Positions 1 to 9,876 of a stretch of DNA of 64,000 nt are shown piece by piece. Source of the stretch: Pseudomonas kilonensis (GTDB lineage Bacteria; Pseudomonadota; Gammaproteobacteria; Pseudomonadales; Pseudomonadaceae); NCBI RefSeq assembly GCF_001269885.1, contig NZ_LHVH01000035.1, forward strand, positions 124,001-188,000. The letters are read 5' to 3'. The notes beneath the pieces are model-generated. The model worked only from the letters and a program-made list of their open reading frames with translations, was not told the DNA's origin and ran no database searches. Position 1 is the stretch's first letter. Every line of letters starts with the position of its first letter. The position numbers and the translations under genes are program-made.

Positions 1-531
1 CACTTGCATGTAGCGGGCAAGGATCACCAGCTCAGCACCGGTGTCTTCGATCACCTGCCACACCTGCCGCTCCTGGGAGGGCTTGTCGTTCGGGTCCAGG
101 GGGAAATGGTAGTAGGGAATCTGGTGCCAGTCGGCCAGAGGCTTGAGGTCGGGGTGGTTGGACACCACGGCCACCACGTCCATGGACAACTGGCCGATGC
201 GCTGGCGGTAGAGCAAGTCGTTGAGGCAGTGATCGGCCTTGGAGACCATGATCACCACTTTGGGCCGGTAGTTGGGCGGCGTCAGTTCGAAAACCATGCC
301 GAAGGCTTGCGCGCGTTCGGCCAGGCCGGAACGGAAATTCTGCTCGTCAAAACCGTCGGGTTGACGAAACTCCACGCGAATGAAGAAGCGCCCCGAGAGT
401 CGGTCGTCGAAGGAGTGGTGCTCGGTGACGTAGCAGCCCTGCTCGAACAGAAAGCGGGTCACCGCGTCCACCGTGCCGAGCACGCTGGGGCAGTCGGCAG
501 TCAAGATCCATGTGTCTGGGGCGCGGCTCAT
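1..531 (-). CDS. purU: Formyltetrahydrofolate deformylase, N-terminal 177 residues (partial)
   Basis: Hydrolyses 10-formyl-tetrahydrofolate to formate and tetrahydrofolate. At this locus it probably recycles the one-carbon units released by sarcosine oxidation. The frame runs open from ATG at 531 to the left edge with no stop, so the C-terminal third is outside the window. The start MSRAPDTWILTADCPSV has the layout of the PurU ACT domain. It is followed by the formyl-transferase-like segment with KVVIMVSKADHCLNDLLYR near residue 90, where the family has its GTP-site-like loop. AGAGGAG lies about 8 nt before the ATG. It is the last visible gene after soxG in the same direction, separated by a 108-bp repeat. 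The order sox-purU matches the known Pseudomonas glycine betaine locus. Confidence 0.93.
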   Translation of the reverse strand, partial: MSRAPDTWILTADCPSVLGTVDAVTRFLFEQGCYVTEHHSFDDRLSGRFFIRVEFRQPDGFDEQNFRSGLAERAQAFGMVFELTPPNYRPKVVIMVSKADHCLNDLLYRQRIGQLSMDVVAVVSNHPDLKPLADWHQIPYYHFPLDPNDKPSQERQVWQVIEDTGAELVILARYMQV

Positions 532-546
532 TCGTGATACTCCTCT

Positions 547-654
547 GATCGTTCCCATGCTCTGCGTGGGAATGCCGCCATGGACGCTCTGCGTCCGCCT
601 TTTGGGACGCGGAGCGTCCCGGGATGCATTCCCACGCAGAGCGTGGGAACGATC
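547..654. repeat. 108-bp palindromic dispersed repeat, copy 1
   Basis: The outer arms GATCGTTCCCATGCTCTGCG and its near-complement at the right end pair with each other. An inner pair GACGCTCTGCGTCC/GGACGCGGAGCGTCC sits between them. A second copy of the same design lies at 15824-15930. It fills the soxG-purU gap, so a folded transcript could separate the two genes. It looks like a dispersed Pseudomonas intergenic repeat, distinct from the common REP family. Confidence 0.8.
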
Positions 655-658
655 GACA

Positions 659-1291
659 TCAGGCCTGCACGCTCAACCCATACTCAGCCGCGGCATCCTG
701 CAACCACAGCCACCAGTAATCCGAGAAGCTGCGGCGGATCACCAGTTCCCAGGTGTCTTCGCCCGTGTGGCGGATCACCAGTTGCGACTTGGCGAACACC
801 GTGCCCACGGCCTTGCCCACCGGGAAGTTGCTTGGGTGAACGTCATAGCTGGTGGACTTCATCAGCACGTCGCGCACGTTCGGGCCGGACAGTTCGAGGA
901 TCTGCTGGCCACCGCTGACGTTGACGATCTGGATGTGCAGGTCGCCCAGGGCTTCACGCAGTTTCTGCTCGGCGGCAAACTCTTCGCCCGTGGGCACCAC
1001 CAGCAGCCATTCGTCCGGGCCAAGCCATTGCAGGCTGGTTTCACCCTTGACGATGACGGTCAGGGCGCCCGGCAATTCCAGGCCCAGGGCCTTGTGCACG
1101 CCGGCGGCGAACGCCGGGTCGTGACCGTCGCCACGAAGGGTCAGGTGGCCCAGGAGTTTTTTCTCGCGCACGGTCACACCGGCGTTCTTGCGGCCCTTGC
1201 CCACCAGGCTGGCGAGGTCGGCATGGTGCAGCGACGACTCGGCCTTGGCCCCGGTGGTTGGGCGTTGTGGGTACACGTTGACTGCGGTCAT
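659..1291 (-). CDS. soxG: Sarcosine oxidase gamma subunit
   Basis: Small subunit (210 residues) of heterotetrameric sarcosine oxidase, which oxidises sarcosine to glycine with transfer of the methyl group to tetrahydrofolate. The sequence has the SoxG layout: an N-terminal MTAVNVYPQRP, then a GcvT-like fold containing WLGPDEWLLV and a C-terminal SYDVHPSNFPVGK...WELVIRRSFSDYWWLWLQDAA. The open frame extends further upstream, but that part translates a REP element (1339-1426). The ATG at 1291, preceded by CAGGTGCTCC, is therefore the sensible start. It follows soxA in the same direction with the REP element between them. Confidence 0.92.
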   Translation of the reverse strand: MTAVNVYPQRPTTGAKAESSLHHADLASLVGKGRKNAGVTVREKKLLGHLTLRGDGHDPAFAAGVHKALGLELPGALTVIVKGETSLQWLGPDEWLLVVPTGEEFAAEQKLREALGDLHIQIVNVSGGQQILELSGPNVRDVLMKSTSYDVHPSNFPVGKAVGTVFAKSQLVIRHTGEDTWELVIRRSFSDYWWLWLQDAAAEYGLSVQA

Positions 1292-1338
1292 ATGGAGCAC
1301 CTGTCTGAATGCTTGTTCGACCTGCCGGTGGGTGGCGC

Positions 1339-1426
1339 TGTGGGAGCAAGGCTTGCCCGCGATGAACGATAACTCGGTCTGATGGCTACCGTGTCGCCTG
1401 CATCGCGAGCAAGCTTTGCTCCCACA
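1339..1426. repeat. REP doublet between soxA and soxG
   Basis: Inverted pair TGTGGGAGCAAGGCTTGCCCGCGAT / ATCGCGAGCAAGCTTTGCTCCCACA (each written here as one arm, about 23-25 bp) separated by about 40 bp. It lies inside the sox operon, where a stable hairpin could set mRNA decay and subunit ratios. Confidence 0.85.
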
Positions 1427-1450
1427 CGCCCCCACCACAGGGCTTAAATG

Positions 1451-4400
1451 TTAGATATTCTGCCGATCCCCCTTCGGATCGAAGAACACCGAAGAAACAA
1501 TCTCTGCCTCGATCACGCTGCCGTCGGCCAATGGCGCGAACACGCGCTCGCCCATCCGCTTGAGGCCGCCCTTGACCACGCCCATGGCAAATGAATAACC
1601 CAGGGAGTTGTGGGCATAGCTGGAGGTCACGTGACCAACCATGGTCATCGGGATCGCCTGCTTGGTGTTGAACACCAGTTGCGCACCCTCCGGCAGCCAG
1701 ACATTCGGGTCGATCGGCTTGAGGCCCACCAGTTGCTTGCGCTCTTCACGCACGCAATCTTCGCGATTCATGCCGCGCCAGCCAATCCACGAGAACGGTT
1801 TGGTCCGGCCTACGCACCAGCCCATGTTCAGGTCGTCCGGGGTCATCGAGCTGTCAGTGTCCTGACCGACGATGATGAAGCCCTTCTCGGCCCGCAGTAC
1901 GTGCATGGTCTCGGTGCCATACGGGGTCAGGTTGTACTTTTTGCCGGCCTCGACGATCTGCTCGAGCACGCCCATGGCGTAGTCGGCCTGCACGTTGATT
2001 TCGTACGACAGCTCACCGGTGAACGAGATGCGGAACACCCGCGCCGGTACGCCGCCCACCAGGCCTTCCTTCCAGGTCATGAACGGGAAAGCGTCCTTGT
2101 CCAGGTCGATGTCGGTGACGTCGCCCAGCAGCTTGCGGCTGTTGGGTCCCGACAGGGTCATGGTTGCCCAGTGGTCGGTGACTGAGGTGAAGTACACCTT
2201 CAGGTCCGGCCATTCGGTCTGGTGATAGATTTCCAGCCATTGCAGCACGCGCGCCGCGCCGCCGGTGGTGGTGGTCATCAGGAAGTGGTTGTCCGCCAGA
2301 CAGGCCGTTACGCCGTCGTCGAAGACCATGCCGTCTTCCTTGCACATCAGGCCGTAGCGGGCCTTGCCCACGTCGAGCTTGGTCCAGGCGTTGGTGTAGA
2401 CGCGGTTGAGGAACTCGCGAGCATCCGGACCCTGGATGTCGATCTTGCCCAGGGTCGAGGCGTCCAGCAGGCCAACACTGTCACGCACGGCCTTGCATTC
2501 GCGCTTGACCGCGGCATGCATGTCTTCGCCGTTCTTCGGGAAGTACCAAGGACGCTTCCACTGGCCGACGTCTTCGAACTCGGCGCCGCTTTTCACATGC
2601 CAGGCATGCAGCGCGGTGAAGCGCACTGGCTCGAAGATGTGCCCGCAATGCCGGCCCGCCACCGCGCCGAAGGTCACCGGCGTGTAGTTCGGACGGAACA
2701 TGGTGGTGCCCATCTGCGGGATGCTCACGTTCAGCGAGCGGGCCGCGATGGCCAGGCCGTTGACGTTGCCCAGCTTGCCCTGGTCGGTACCGAAGCCCAG
2801 TGCGGTGTAGCGCTTGACGTGTTCCACCGACTCGAAGCCTTCGCGGGTGGCGAGCTCGATGGCGGCGGCGGTGACGTCGTTCTGCAGGTCGACGAATTGC
2901 TTCGGCGCCCGTGCAGTGGATTTTTCGTGGGGCACCTGGAACAGCGCCAGGGTTGGCTCTTCATGACGGCTCAGGGCTTTGGGCAACACACCCTCCACCG
3001 CTTTGAAGCCGGCTTCGTTGGCCGCGCGCACGCCGCCTTCAAAACCGTCAGCCAAGGTATCACCGAGGCTGTAGACACCGTTCACACCACCGACGCAGAC
3101 ACGCTTTTGCGGTGCTTCGCCCGGTACGAAACCGAGGATGTCTTCACGCCAGATCGGCTTGCCACCCAGGTGCGAAGCCAGGTGAACCACCGGGCTGTAG
3201 CCGCCGGAGCTGGCCACCAGGTCGCAGTCCAGCCATTCGCCGGGGCTGGTGACTTTGTGAGCACGGACGTCGATCGCGGCAACACGTGCCCCGGTGACGC
3301 GCTTGCTGCCACGGGCCTCGATCACGGCGCTGCCGGTGAGGATGCGAATGCCCTTGGCGCGGGCTTCTTCCACCAGCGCACCACGCGGGTTGCTGCGCGC
3401 ATCGGCGACAGCCACCACTTGCAGGCCGGCGTCGAACCAGTCCAGGGCCACGCGATAGGCGTGGTCGTTGTTGGTGCTCAGCAGCAGTTTCTTGCCCGGT
3501 GCCACGCCGTAGCGACGCACGTAGGTGGACACCGCACCGGCCAGCATGTTGCCCGGCACGTCGTTGTTGCCATAGACCAGCGGGCGCTCGCAGGCGCCGG
3601 TCGCCAGGACCACGCGCTTGGCGCGGACGCGGTTGATGCGCTGGCGGACCTGGCCGATCGGTGCACGGTCGCCGAGGTGGTCGGTGAGGCGCTCGTGGAT
3701 GGTCAGGAAGTTATGGTCGTGGTAACCGTTCACCGTGGCGCGAGGCAACAGCAACACTTGCGGCATCGATTGCAGTTCAGCCACCGCAGCAGCGACCCAC
3801 TCGGTCGCCGGCTTGCCGTCCAGGCTCTCGCGGGATTCGAGCAGGCTGCCGCCGAACTCTTCCTGCTCATCGGCCAGGATAACGCGCGCACCGCTGCGGG
3901 CCGCGGCCAGTGCGGCGGCCAGGCCAGCGGGGCCTGCGCCGACGATCAGCACGTCGCAGTGACGGTTCATGTAGTCGTAGGTGTCCGGATCGTTCTCGGT
4001 CGGCGAGCGACCTAGCCCTGCGGCCTTGCGGATGTACTTCTCGTAGGTCATCCAGAACGATTGCGGGTACATGAAGGTTTTGTAGTAGAAGCCCGGCGGC
4101 ATCAGCTTGCCGCCGACCTTGCCGAGAATCCCCATCATGTCGTTGTTCACGTTCGGCCAGCCGTTGGTGCTGGTGGCGACCAAACCCTGGTACAGCGCCT
4201 GTTGCGTGGCGCGCACGTTCGGAATTTGCGTGGCTTCGGTGGCACCGATCTGCAGCACCGCGTTCGGCTCTTCGGCACCGGCGGCGAAGATGCCGCGCGG
4301 ACGCGAATACTTGAAGCTGCGGCCGATGATGTCGACACCGTTGGCCAGCAACGCGGCGGCCAGGGAATCGCCCTCGAAGCCTTTGTAGGTCTGGCCGTTG

Positions 4401-4468
4401 AAGGTGAAGCTCAGCGCTTTGTTGCGGTCGATCCGTCCGCCGTTGGACAGGCGATTGATCTGGCTCAT
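1451..4468 (-). CDS. soxA: Sarcosine oxidase alpha subunit
   Basis: Largest subunit (1005 residues) of tetrameric sarcosine oxidase. In the family it binds NAD and contains the folate-dependent half of the enzyme. The first ~100 residues form the 2Fe-2S-ferredoxin-like fold (GDSLAAALLANGVDIIGRSF). A dinucleotide site VLIVGAGPAGLAAALAAARSG follows near residue 173. The C-terminal ~400 residues are an aminomethyltransferase (GcvT) domain, with motifs such as TLSGPNSRKLL and GYSFAMGVVKGG. The ATG at 4468 overlaps the soxD stop by 4 nt (ATGA), and GGGAGAGAAGG lies just upstream. Gene order soxB-soxD-soxA-soxG is the standard one. Confidence 0.96.
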   Translation of the reverse strand: MSQINRLSNGGRIDRNKALSFTFNGQTYKGFEGDSLAAALLANGVDIIGRSFKYSRPRGIFAAGAEEPNAVLQIGATEATQIPNVRATQQALYQGLVATSTNGWPNVNNDMMGILGKVGGKLMPPGFYYKTFMYPQSFWMTYEKYIRKAAGLGRSPTENDPDTYDYMNRHCDVLIVGAGPAGLAAALAAARSGARVILADEQEEFGGSLLESRESLDGKPATEWVAAAVAELQSMPQVLLLPRATVNGYHDHNFLTIHERLTDHLGDRAPIGQVRQRINRVRAKRVVLATGACERPLVYGNNDVPGNMLAGAVSTYVRRYGVAPGKKLLLSTNNDHAYRVALDWFDAGLQVVAVADARSNPRGALVEEARAKGIRILTGSAVIEARGSKRVTGARVAAIDVRAHKVTSPGEWLDCDLVASSGGYSPVVHLASHLGGKPIWREDILGFVPGEAPQKRVCVGGVNGVYSLGDTLADGFEGGVRAANEAGFKAVEGVLPKALSRHEEPTLALFQVPHEKSTARAPKQFVDLQNDVTAAAIELATREGFESVEHVKRYTALGFGTDQGKLGNVNGLAIAARSLNVSIPQMGTTMFRPNYTPVTFGAVAGRHCGHIFEPVRFTALHAWHVKSGAEFEDVGQWKRPWYFPKNGEDMHAAVKRECKAVRDSVGLLDASTLGKIDIQGPDAREFLNRVYTNAWTKLDVGKARYGLMCKEDGMVFDDGVTACLADNHFLMTTTTGGAARVLQWLEIYHQTEWPDLKVYFTSVTDHWATMTLSGPNSRKLLGDVTDIDLDKDAFPFMTWKEGLVGGVPARVFRISFTGELSYEINVQADYAMGVLEQIVEAGKKYNLTPYGTETMHVLRAEKGFIIVGQDTDSSMTPDDLNMGWCVGRTKPFSWIGWRGMNREDCVREERKQLVGLKPIDPNVWLPEGAQLVFNTKQAIPMTMVGHVTSSYAHNSLGYSFAMGVVKGGLKRMGERVFAPLADGSVIEAEIVSSVFFDPKGDRQNI

Positions 4469-4794
4469 ACCTTCTCTCCCAGAGCCTGCGCGGCCGCTTT
4501 CGGACTGTCAGCCTTGTCGGTGAATTGCGGCTTTTGGCCGATCTTGTAGGTTTCGAGAATCTCGTAGGTCACGGTGTCGCGGGTCACGTTGAAGTACTGG
4601 CGGCAACCGGCGACGTGATCCCACAGCTCGTGGTGCAACCCGCGTGGGTTGTCACGGAAGAACATGTAGTCGCCCCACTGTTCGTCGGTGCAGGCATTCG
4701 GATCCAGTGGACGCGGGATATGCGCCTGGCCGGATGCATGGAATTCCTCTTCGGAGCGCAGTTCGCCGCAGTGAGGACAGAAGATGTGCAACAT
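4465..4794 (-). CDS. soxD: Sarcosine oxidase delta subunit
   Basis: Small zinc-binding subunit (109 residues) that helps hold the sarcosine oxidase heterotetramer together. The N-terminus MLHIFCPHCGE supplies Cys6 and Cys9. Residues His60 and Cys64 in WDHVAGCRQYFNV complete the probable zinc site known for this family. AGGAGAAATCCCT precedes the ATG. The gene starts 14 nt after soxB and overlaps soxA by 4 nt, which implies translational coupling. Confidence 0.95.
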   Translation of the reverse strand: MLHIFCPHCGELRSEEEFHASGQAHIPRPLDPNACTDEQWGDYMFFRDNPRGLHHELWDHVAGCRQYFNVTRDTVTYEILETYKIGQKPQFTDKADSPKAAAQALGEKV

Positions 4795-4808
4795 AGGGAT
4801 TTCTCCTG

Positions 4809-6059
4809 TTAGTGGGCGACGGCAGCAGCGCCGTGTTCGTCGATCAGTGCGCCGTTGTGGAAACGGTCGATGGAAAACGGTGCGGCCAGCGGGTGCATTT
4901 CACCCTTGGCCAGGCTTGCAGCGAAGACGTTGCCCGAGCCCGGGGTGGCCTTGAAGCCACCGGTGCCCCAACCGCAGTTGAAGAACATGTTCGGCACCGG
5001 GGTCTTGGAGATGATCGGGCAGGCGTCCGGCGTGGTGTCGACGATGCCGCCCCACTGGCGGTTCATGCGTACGCGGGACAACACCGGGAACATCTCGACG
5101 ATGGCCTGGACCGTGTGTTCGATCACCGGGTACGAGCCACGCTGGCCGTAGCCGTTGTAGCCGTCGATACCGGCACCGATCACCAGGTCACCCTTGTCGG
5201 ACTGGCTGATGTAGCCGTGCACGGCGTTGGACATGATCACGCTGTCGATGATCGGCTTGATCGGCTCGGACACCAGCGCTTGCAGCGGGTGGGATTCGAT
5301 CGGCAGGCGGAAGCCCGCGAGCTTGGCCATGTGCCCGGAGTTACCGGCGGTCACCACGCCGACGCGCTTGGCGCCGATGAAGCCCTTGTTGGTTTCCACG
5401 CCGATGCACACGCCGTTTTCCTTGCGGAAACCGATCACTTCGGTCTGCTGGATCAGGTCCACGCCCAACGCGTCCGCCGCCCGGGCAAAGCCCCAGGCCA
5501 CGGCATCGTGACGGGCCACGCCGCCGCGACGCTGGACGGTGGCGCCCATCACCGGGTAACGGGTGTTTTTCGAGCAATCCAGGTACGGGATCTCGTCGGC
5601 CACTTGCTTGGCGTTGAGCAGCTCGCCGTCCACGCCGTTGAGACGGTTGGCGCTGACGCGACGCTCGGAATCACGGATGTCCTGCAGGGTGTGGCACAGG
5701 TTGTAGACGCCACGCTGGGAGAACATCACGTTGTAGTTCAAGTCCTGGGACAGGCCTTCCCACAATTTCATCGCGTGTTCGTACAGGTGGGCCGATTCGT
5801 CCCACAGGTAGTTGGAGCGCACGATGGTGGTGTTGCGCGCGGTGTTACCGCCGCCCAGCCAGCCCTTCTCGACCACGGCCACGTTGGTGATGCCGTGTTC
5901 CTTGGCCAGGTAGTAGGCGGTCGCCAGGCCGTGCCCGCCACCGCCGACGATGACCACGTCATAGACCTTTTTCGGGGTCGGCGTGCGCCACATCCGCTGC
6001 CAGTTTTCGTGATGGCTGAGAGAGTGTTTGAAGAGGCCGAAGCCCGAATAGCGTTGCAT
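4809..6059 (-). CDS. soxB: Sarcosine oxidase beta subunit
   Basis: Catalytic flavoprotein subunit (416 residues) where sarcosine is oxidised. The FAD-binding motif VYDVVIVGGGGHGLATAYYLA begins near residue 32. The stretch GGVARHDAVAWG contains His184, the likely site of covalent FMN attachment by comparison with corynebacterial SoxB. The C-terminal part carries the DAO-family segment NMFFNCGWGTGGFKATPGSG. Two in-frame ATGs exist, at 6065 and 6059. The GGAG ribosome-binding site is only 2 nt from the first but 8 nt from the second, so 6059 (MQRYSG) is chosen. It lies 21 nt downstream of glyA. Confidence 0.96.
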   Translation of the reverse strand: MQRYSGFGLFKHSLSHHENWQRMWRTPTPKKVYDVVIVGGGGHGLATAYYLAKEHGITNVAVVEKGWLGGGNTARNTTIVRSNYLWDESAHLYEHAMKLWEGLSQDLNYNVMFSQRGVYNLCHTLQDIRDSERRVSANRLNGVDGELLNAKQVADEIPYLDCSKNTRYPVMGATVQRRGGVARHDAVAWGFARAADALGVDLIQQTEVIGFRKENGVCIGVETNKGFIGAKRVGVVTAGNSGHMAKLAGFRLPIESHPLQALVSEPIKPIIDSVIMSNAVHGYISQSDKGDLVIGAGIDGYNGYGQRGSYPVIEHTVQAIVEMFPVLSRVRMNRQWGGIVDTTPDACPIISKTPVPNMFFNCGWGTGGFKATPGSGNVFAASLAKGEMHPLAAPFSIDRFHNGALIDEHGAAAVAH

Positions 6060-6080
6060 AGTCATTACTCCAAAACCGAC

Positions 6081-7334
<1,254 letters not shown>

Positions 7335-7532
7335 CGCGTCTCTCCCAGCGGCGGCGGTGCGCCTTTCGTCTCGGTGAGGCACGGACCATTCGGTCGTGCC
7401 CTTTGGATGCGATGGTATGGCTGGCGCAGGCATGTCAAATGCCTATGGACGCCACGCAAAGGTGCGTTTACGACATGGGACCAAAGAGTCGGAGAGCAAG
7501 GCCTGCGCGATAGCACTGTGGGAACTGAGATT

Positions 7533-7678
7533 TGTGGGAGCAAAGCTTGCTCGCGATCCAGGCGCCTCGGTCCACGGGAGACCGCGGCGTTTTCATCGCG
7601 GGCAAGCCTTGCTCCCACAGGCCTTGCTCCCACAGGTATTGTTCCCACAGCTTGGCTCCAAAAATGCTGCTCCCACAG
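7533..7678. repeat. Compound REP cluster (inverted pair plus extra arms)
   Basis: A full inverted pair (TGTGGGAGCAAAGCTTGCTCGCGAT ... ATCGCGGGCAAGCCTTGCTCCCACA, about 25-nt arms) is followed by three further truncated copies of the right arm (CCTTGCTCCCACAGG, TGTTCCCACAG, TGCTCCCACAGG). It lies upstream of glyA and beside the stop of the traX-like gene. Confidence 0.8.
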
Positions 7679-7680
7679 GG

Positions 7681-8385
7681 CTATGCGGCGATCTGGCGAA
7701 CCGCGAGCAACAGTAGAAAATGCGCGGGATAAAGGCCATAGGCCCAGCGCCGCATCGCCGGTGGATGAAAACGACCCGCCTGTCGCAAAAGCATCAGCCC
7801 GAGCCATGGCGCGATCAGGCAAGCCACCAGCCCGCCGATCGCCACTGGCTCCCCCAGCCACGCCGCGCCATACAGCACCCGCCATTGATTGGCCGCCACG
7901 CAGACCAATCCCGGCAACAAGGCCATATACAAGGGACGCTTGAATACCAGCAACATCGCCAGCGGCAGCAGCACACCAAAGAACCCGAACATCAGTTGCG
8001 ATGAAAACAGCGCCGCCAACAACAACGCCACCGCGGCCAGGCATCGCGCCTCCAGGGTGGGCACCTGCCAACCGCGCGCCACCAACAATCCCAGCACCAG
8101 GGTCGGCATCACATTCAGGGTGGTGGGATCGGGAATGAACAAGCGGTAGGGGATTTCGCTGACGGCGCTGAATAGCAGCAGCCAGCCCAGGTAACGCCAG
8201 GGGGCGGTGCTGGCGTCGTTGCGCGCCAGGTTCGCCGCCATCGCCAGGCAGAACCACGGGAACGCCAGGCGTCCCGGCACATATAGCCAATCGACGGAGA
8301 AACCGACATATCGCAGATGATCGAGCACCATCGCCAACAGAGCCAGCCACTTGAGCAGGTCCAGGGCGCCGTCACGCCGGTTCAT
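7681..8385 (-). CDS. TraX-like integral membrane protein
   Basis: 234-residue membrane protein resembling the TraX/acyltransferase-like family. The start DGALDLLKWLALLAMVLDHLRY is the characteristic TraX N-terminus, with a conserved D-H near residue 22. At least six hydrophobic segments follow, for example YLGWLLLFSAVSEIPYRLF, VMPTLVLGLLVA and AAVALLLAALFSSQLMF. F-plasmid TraX acetylates pilin, but chromosomal homologues like this one have no known substrate and no conjugation genes are nearby. The last codons (AVRQIAA) run up to a REP cluster. The gene lies between glyA and ltaA on the opposite strand to ltaA. Function here is unknown. Confidence 0.8.
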   Translation of the reverse strand: MNRRDGALDLLKWLALLAMVLDHLRYVGFSVDWLYVPGRLAFPWFCLAMAANLARNDASTAPWRYLGWLLLFSAVSEIPYRLFIPDPTTLNVMPTLVLGLLVARGWQVPTLEARCLAAVALLLAALFSSQLMFGFFGVLLPLAMLLVFKRPLYMALLPGLVCVAANQWRVLYGAAWLGEPVAIGGLVACLIAPWLGLMLLRQAGRFHPPAMRRWAYGLYPAHFLLLLAVRQIAA

Positions 8386-8475
8386 GTGTGAAACAGCTCG
8401 ATGACTTTGATACTTTCCGACAGAAACATCCGGTGTGTTCCCCCACTAATCTTGGGTAAAGTGCGCACCAACATA

Positions 8476-8552
8476 GATCACGGCGTTGCACACTCAAGCG
8501 CGCCGAACCATGATCGACCACGGCGCTGTGGACCCAAACACGCCGAACCATG
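8476..8552. promoter_or_regulatory. 40-bp-phased direct repeats upstream of ltaA
   Basis: Two 37-bp units, 8476-8512 and 8516-8552, match at 29 of 37 positions. They share the ends GAYCACGGCG and CGCCGAACCATG. The 40-bp offset is close to four helical turns, as expected for a regulator that binds two sites on one DNA face. They end 70 bp before the ltaA ATG. The regulator is not identified; GbdR is a candidate because of locus context only. Confidence 0.45.
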
Positions 8553-8621
8553 GAACGCCCCACCCGGGCATTCCGCCAGGGATCTTCTTTATCCAGGACT
8601 CTCTATTCAAGGAGCAAGGCC

Positions 8622-9662
8622 ATGACCGACAAGAGTCAACAGTTTGCCAGCGACAACTATTCCGGCATTTGCCCCGAAGCCTGGGCGGCCATGGAAGAAG
8701 CCAACCAGGGTCACCAACGCGCCTACGGCGACGACGAGTGGACCCACCGCGCGGCGGACGATTTCCGGGCCTTGTTCGAAACCGACTGCGAAGTGTTCTT
8801 CGCGTTCAACGGCACGGCGGCCAACTCGTTGGCGTTGTCCTCACTGTGCCAGAGTTACCACAGCGTGATCTGCTCGGAAACCGCCCACGTCGAAACCGAC
8901 GAATGCGGCGCACCGGAGTTCTTCTCCAACGGTTCCAAGCTGCTGGTGGCGCGCACTGAAAACGGCAAGCTGACCCCCGAGTCGATCCGTGAGATCGCCC
9001 TCAAGCGCCAGGACATCCACTACCCCAAGCCCCGGGTCGTGACCCTGACCCAGGCCACGGAAGTCGGCAGCGTCTACACCCCGGAAGAAATCCGCGCCAT
9101 CAGCGTCACCTGCAAGGAACTGGGGCTGAACCTGCACATGGACGGCGCGCGTTTTTCCAACGCCTGCGCCTTCCTCGGCTGCTCCCCGGCCGACCTGACC
9201 TGGAAGGCCGGCGTGGACGTGTTGTGCTTCGGCGGCACGAAAAACGGCATGGCGGTGGGTGAAGCGATCCTGTTCTTCAACCATGACCTGGCCGAAGACT
9301 TCGACTATCGCTGCAAACAGGCCGGGCAACTGGCCTCGAAGATGCGCTTCCTCTCCGCGCCCTGGGTCGGTTTGCTGCAAAACCAGGCCTGGCTCAAGCA
9401 CGCCCGCCACGCCAACCACTGCGCCCAATTGCTGGCAGAGCTGGTCAGCGACATTCCCGACGTGGAACTGATGTTCCCGGTCCAGGCCAACGGCGTGTTC
9501 CTGCAACTCTCGGAACCGGCCATCGCCGCGCTGACCGCCAAGGGCTGGCGTTTCTACACATTCATTGGCAAAGGCGGCGCACGCTTCATGTGCTCGTGGG
9601 ATACCGAAGAAGCGCGAGTGCGGGAATTGGCGGCGGATATTCGGGAAGTGATGGCGAGCTAG
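8622..9662 (+). CDS. ltaE: Low-specificity L-threonine aldolase
   Basis: PLP enzyme (346 residues) cleaving L-threonine/allo-threonine to glycine and acetaldehyde. The PLP lysine is Lys207 in VDVLCFGGTKNGM, and upstream HMDGARFSNA (residues 172-181) is the usual cofactor-contact motif of beta-eliminating lyases. SDNYSG near the N-terminus is also typical. The frame is open from 8550, but ATG 8622 follows AAGGAGCAAGGCC and is the natural start. In P. aeruginosa a threonine aldolase (ltaA) sits at the same place beside gbcAB and glyA, which fits a role in glycine supply or drainage. The gene name is used either as ltaE or ltaA. Confidence 0.92.
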   Translation: MTDKSQQFASDNYSGICPEAWAAMEEANQGHQRAYGDDEWTHRAADDFRALFETDCEVFFAFNGTAANSLALSSLCQSYHSVICSETAHVETDECGAPEFFSNGSKLLVARTENGKLTPESIREIALKRQDIHYPKPRVVTLTQATEVGSVYTPEEIRAISVTCKELGLNLHMDGARFSNACAFLGCSPADLTWKAGVDVLCFGGTKNGMAVGEAILFFNHDLAEDFDYRCKQAGQLASKMRFLSAPWVGLLQNQAWLKHARHANHCAQLLAELVSDIPDVELMFPVQANGVFLQLSEPAIAALTAKGWRFYTFIGKGGARFMCSWDTEEARVRELAADIREVMAS

Positions 9663-9709
9663 GAAAGCCGCCCCGGCCTGTCATGCCCGCCGTGGTGAAA
9701 GAGGCTTAC

Positions 9710-9845
9710 TGTGGGAGCAAAGCTTGCTCGCGATGCAGACGGCTCGGTCCATGGGAGACCCCGTCGCTTTCATCGCGGGCAAGCCTTGCTCCCACAGGCT
9801 TTGCTCCCACAGCAAGCTTTGCTCCCACAGGCCTTGATCCCACAG
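9710..9845. repeat. Compound REP cluster between ltaA and gbcB
   Basis: One inverted pair at 9710-9799 is followed by three extra arms (GGCTTTGCTCCCACAG, CAAGCTTTGCTCCCACAG, GGCCTTGATCCCACAG). It separates the convergent ends of the aldolase and gbcB genes and could act as a two-way transcription or decay barrier. Confidence 0.85.
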
Positions 9846-9876
9846 GGGGGGGCTCACCGCCACTAGGATGGGCAGA

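Noticed and set aside
2222..4015. 597-residue frame antisense to soxA
   Set aside because: No family features; soxA is certain on the other strand.
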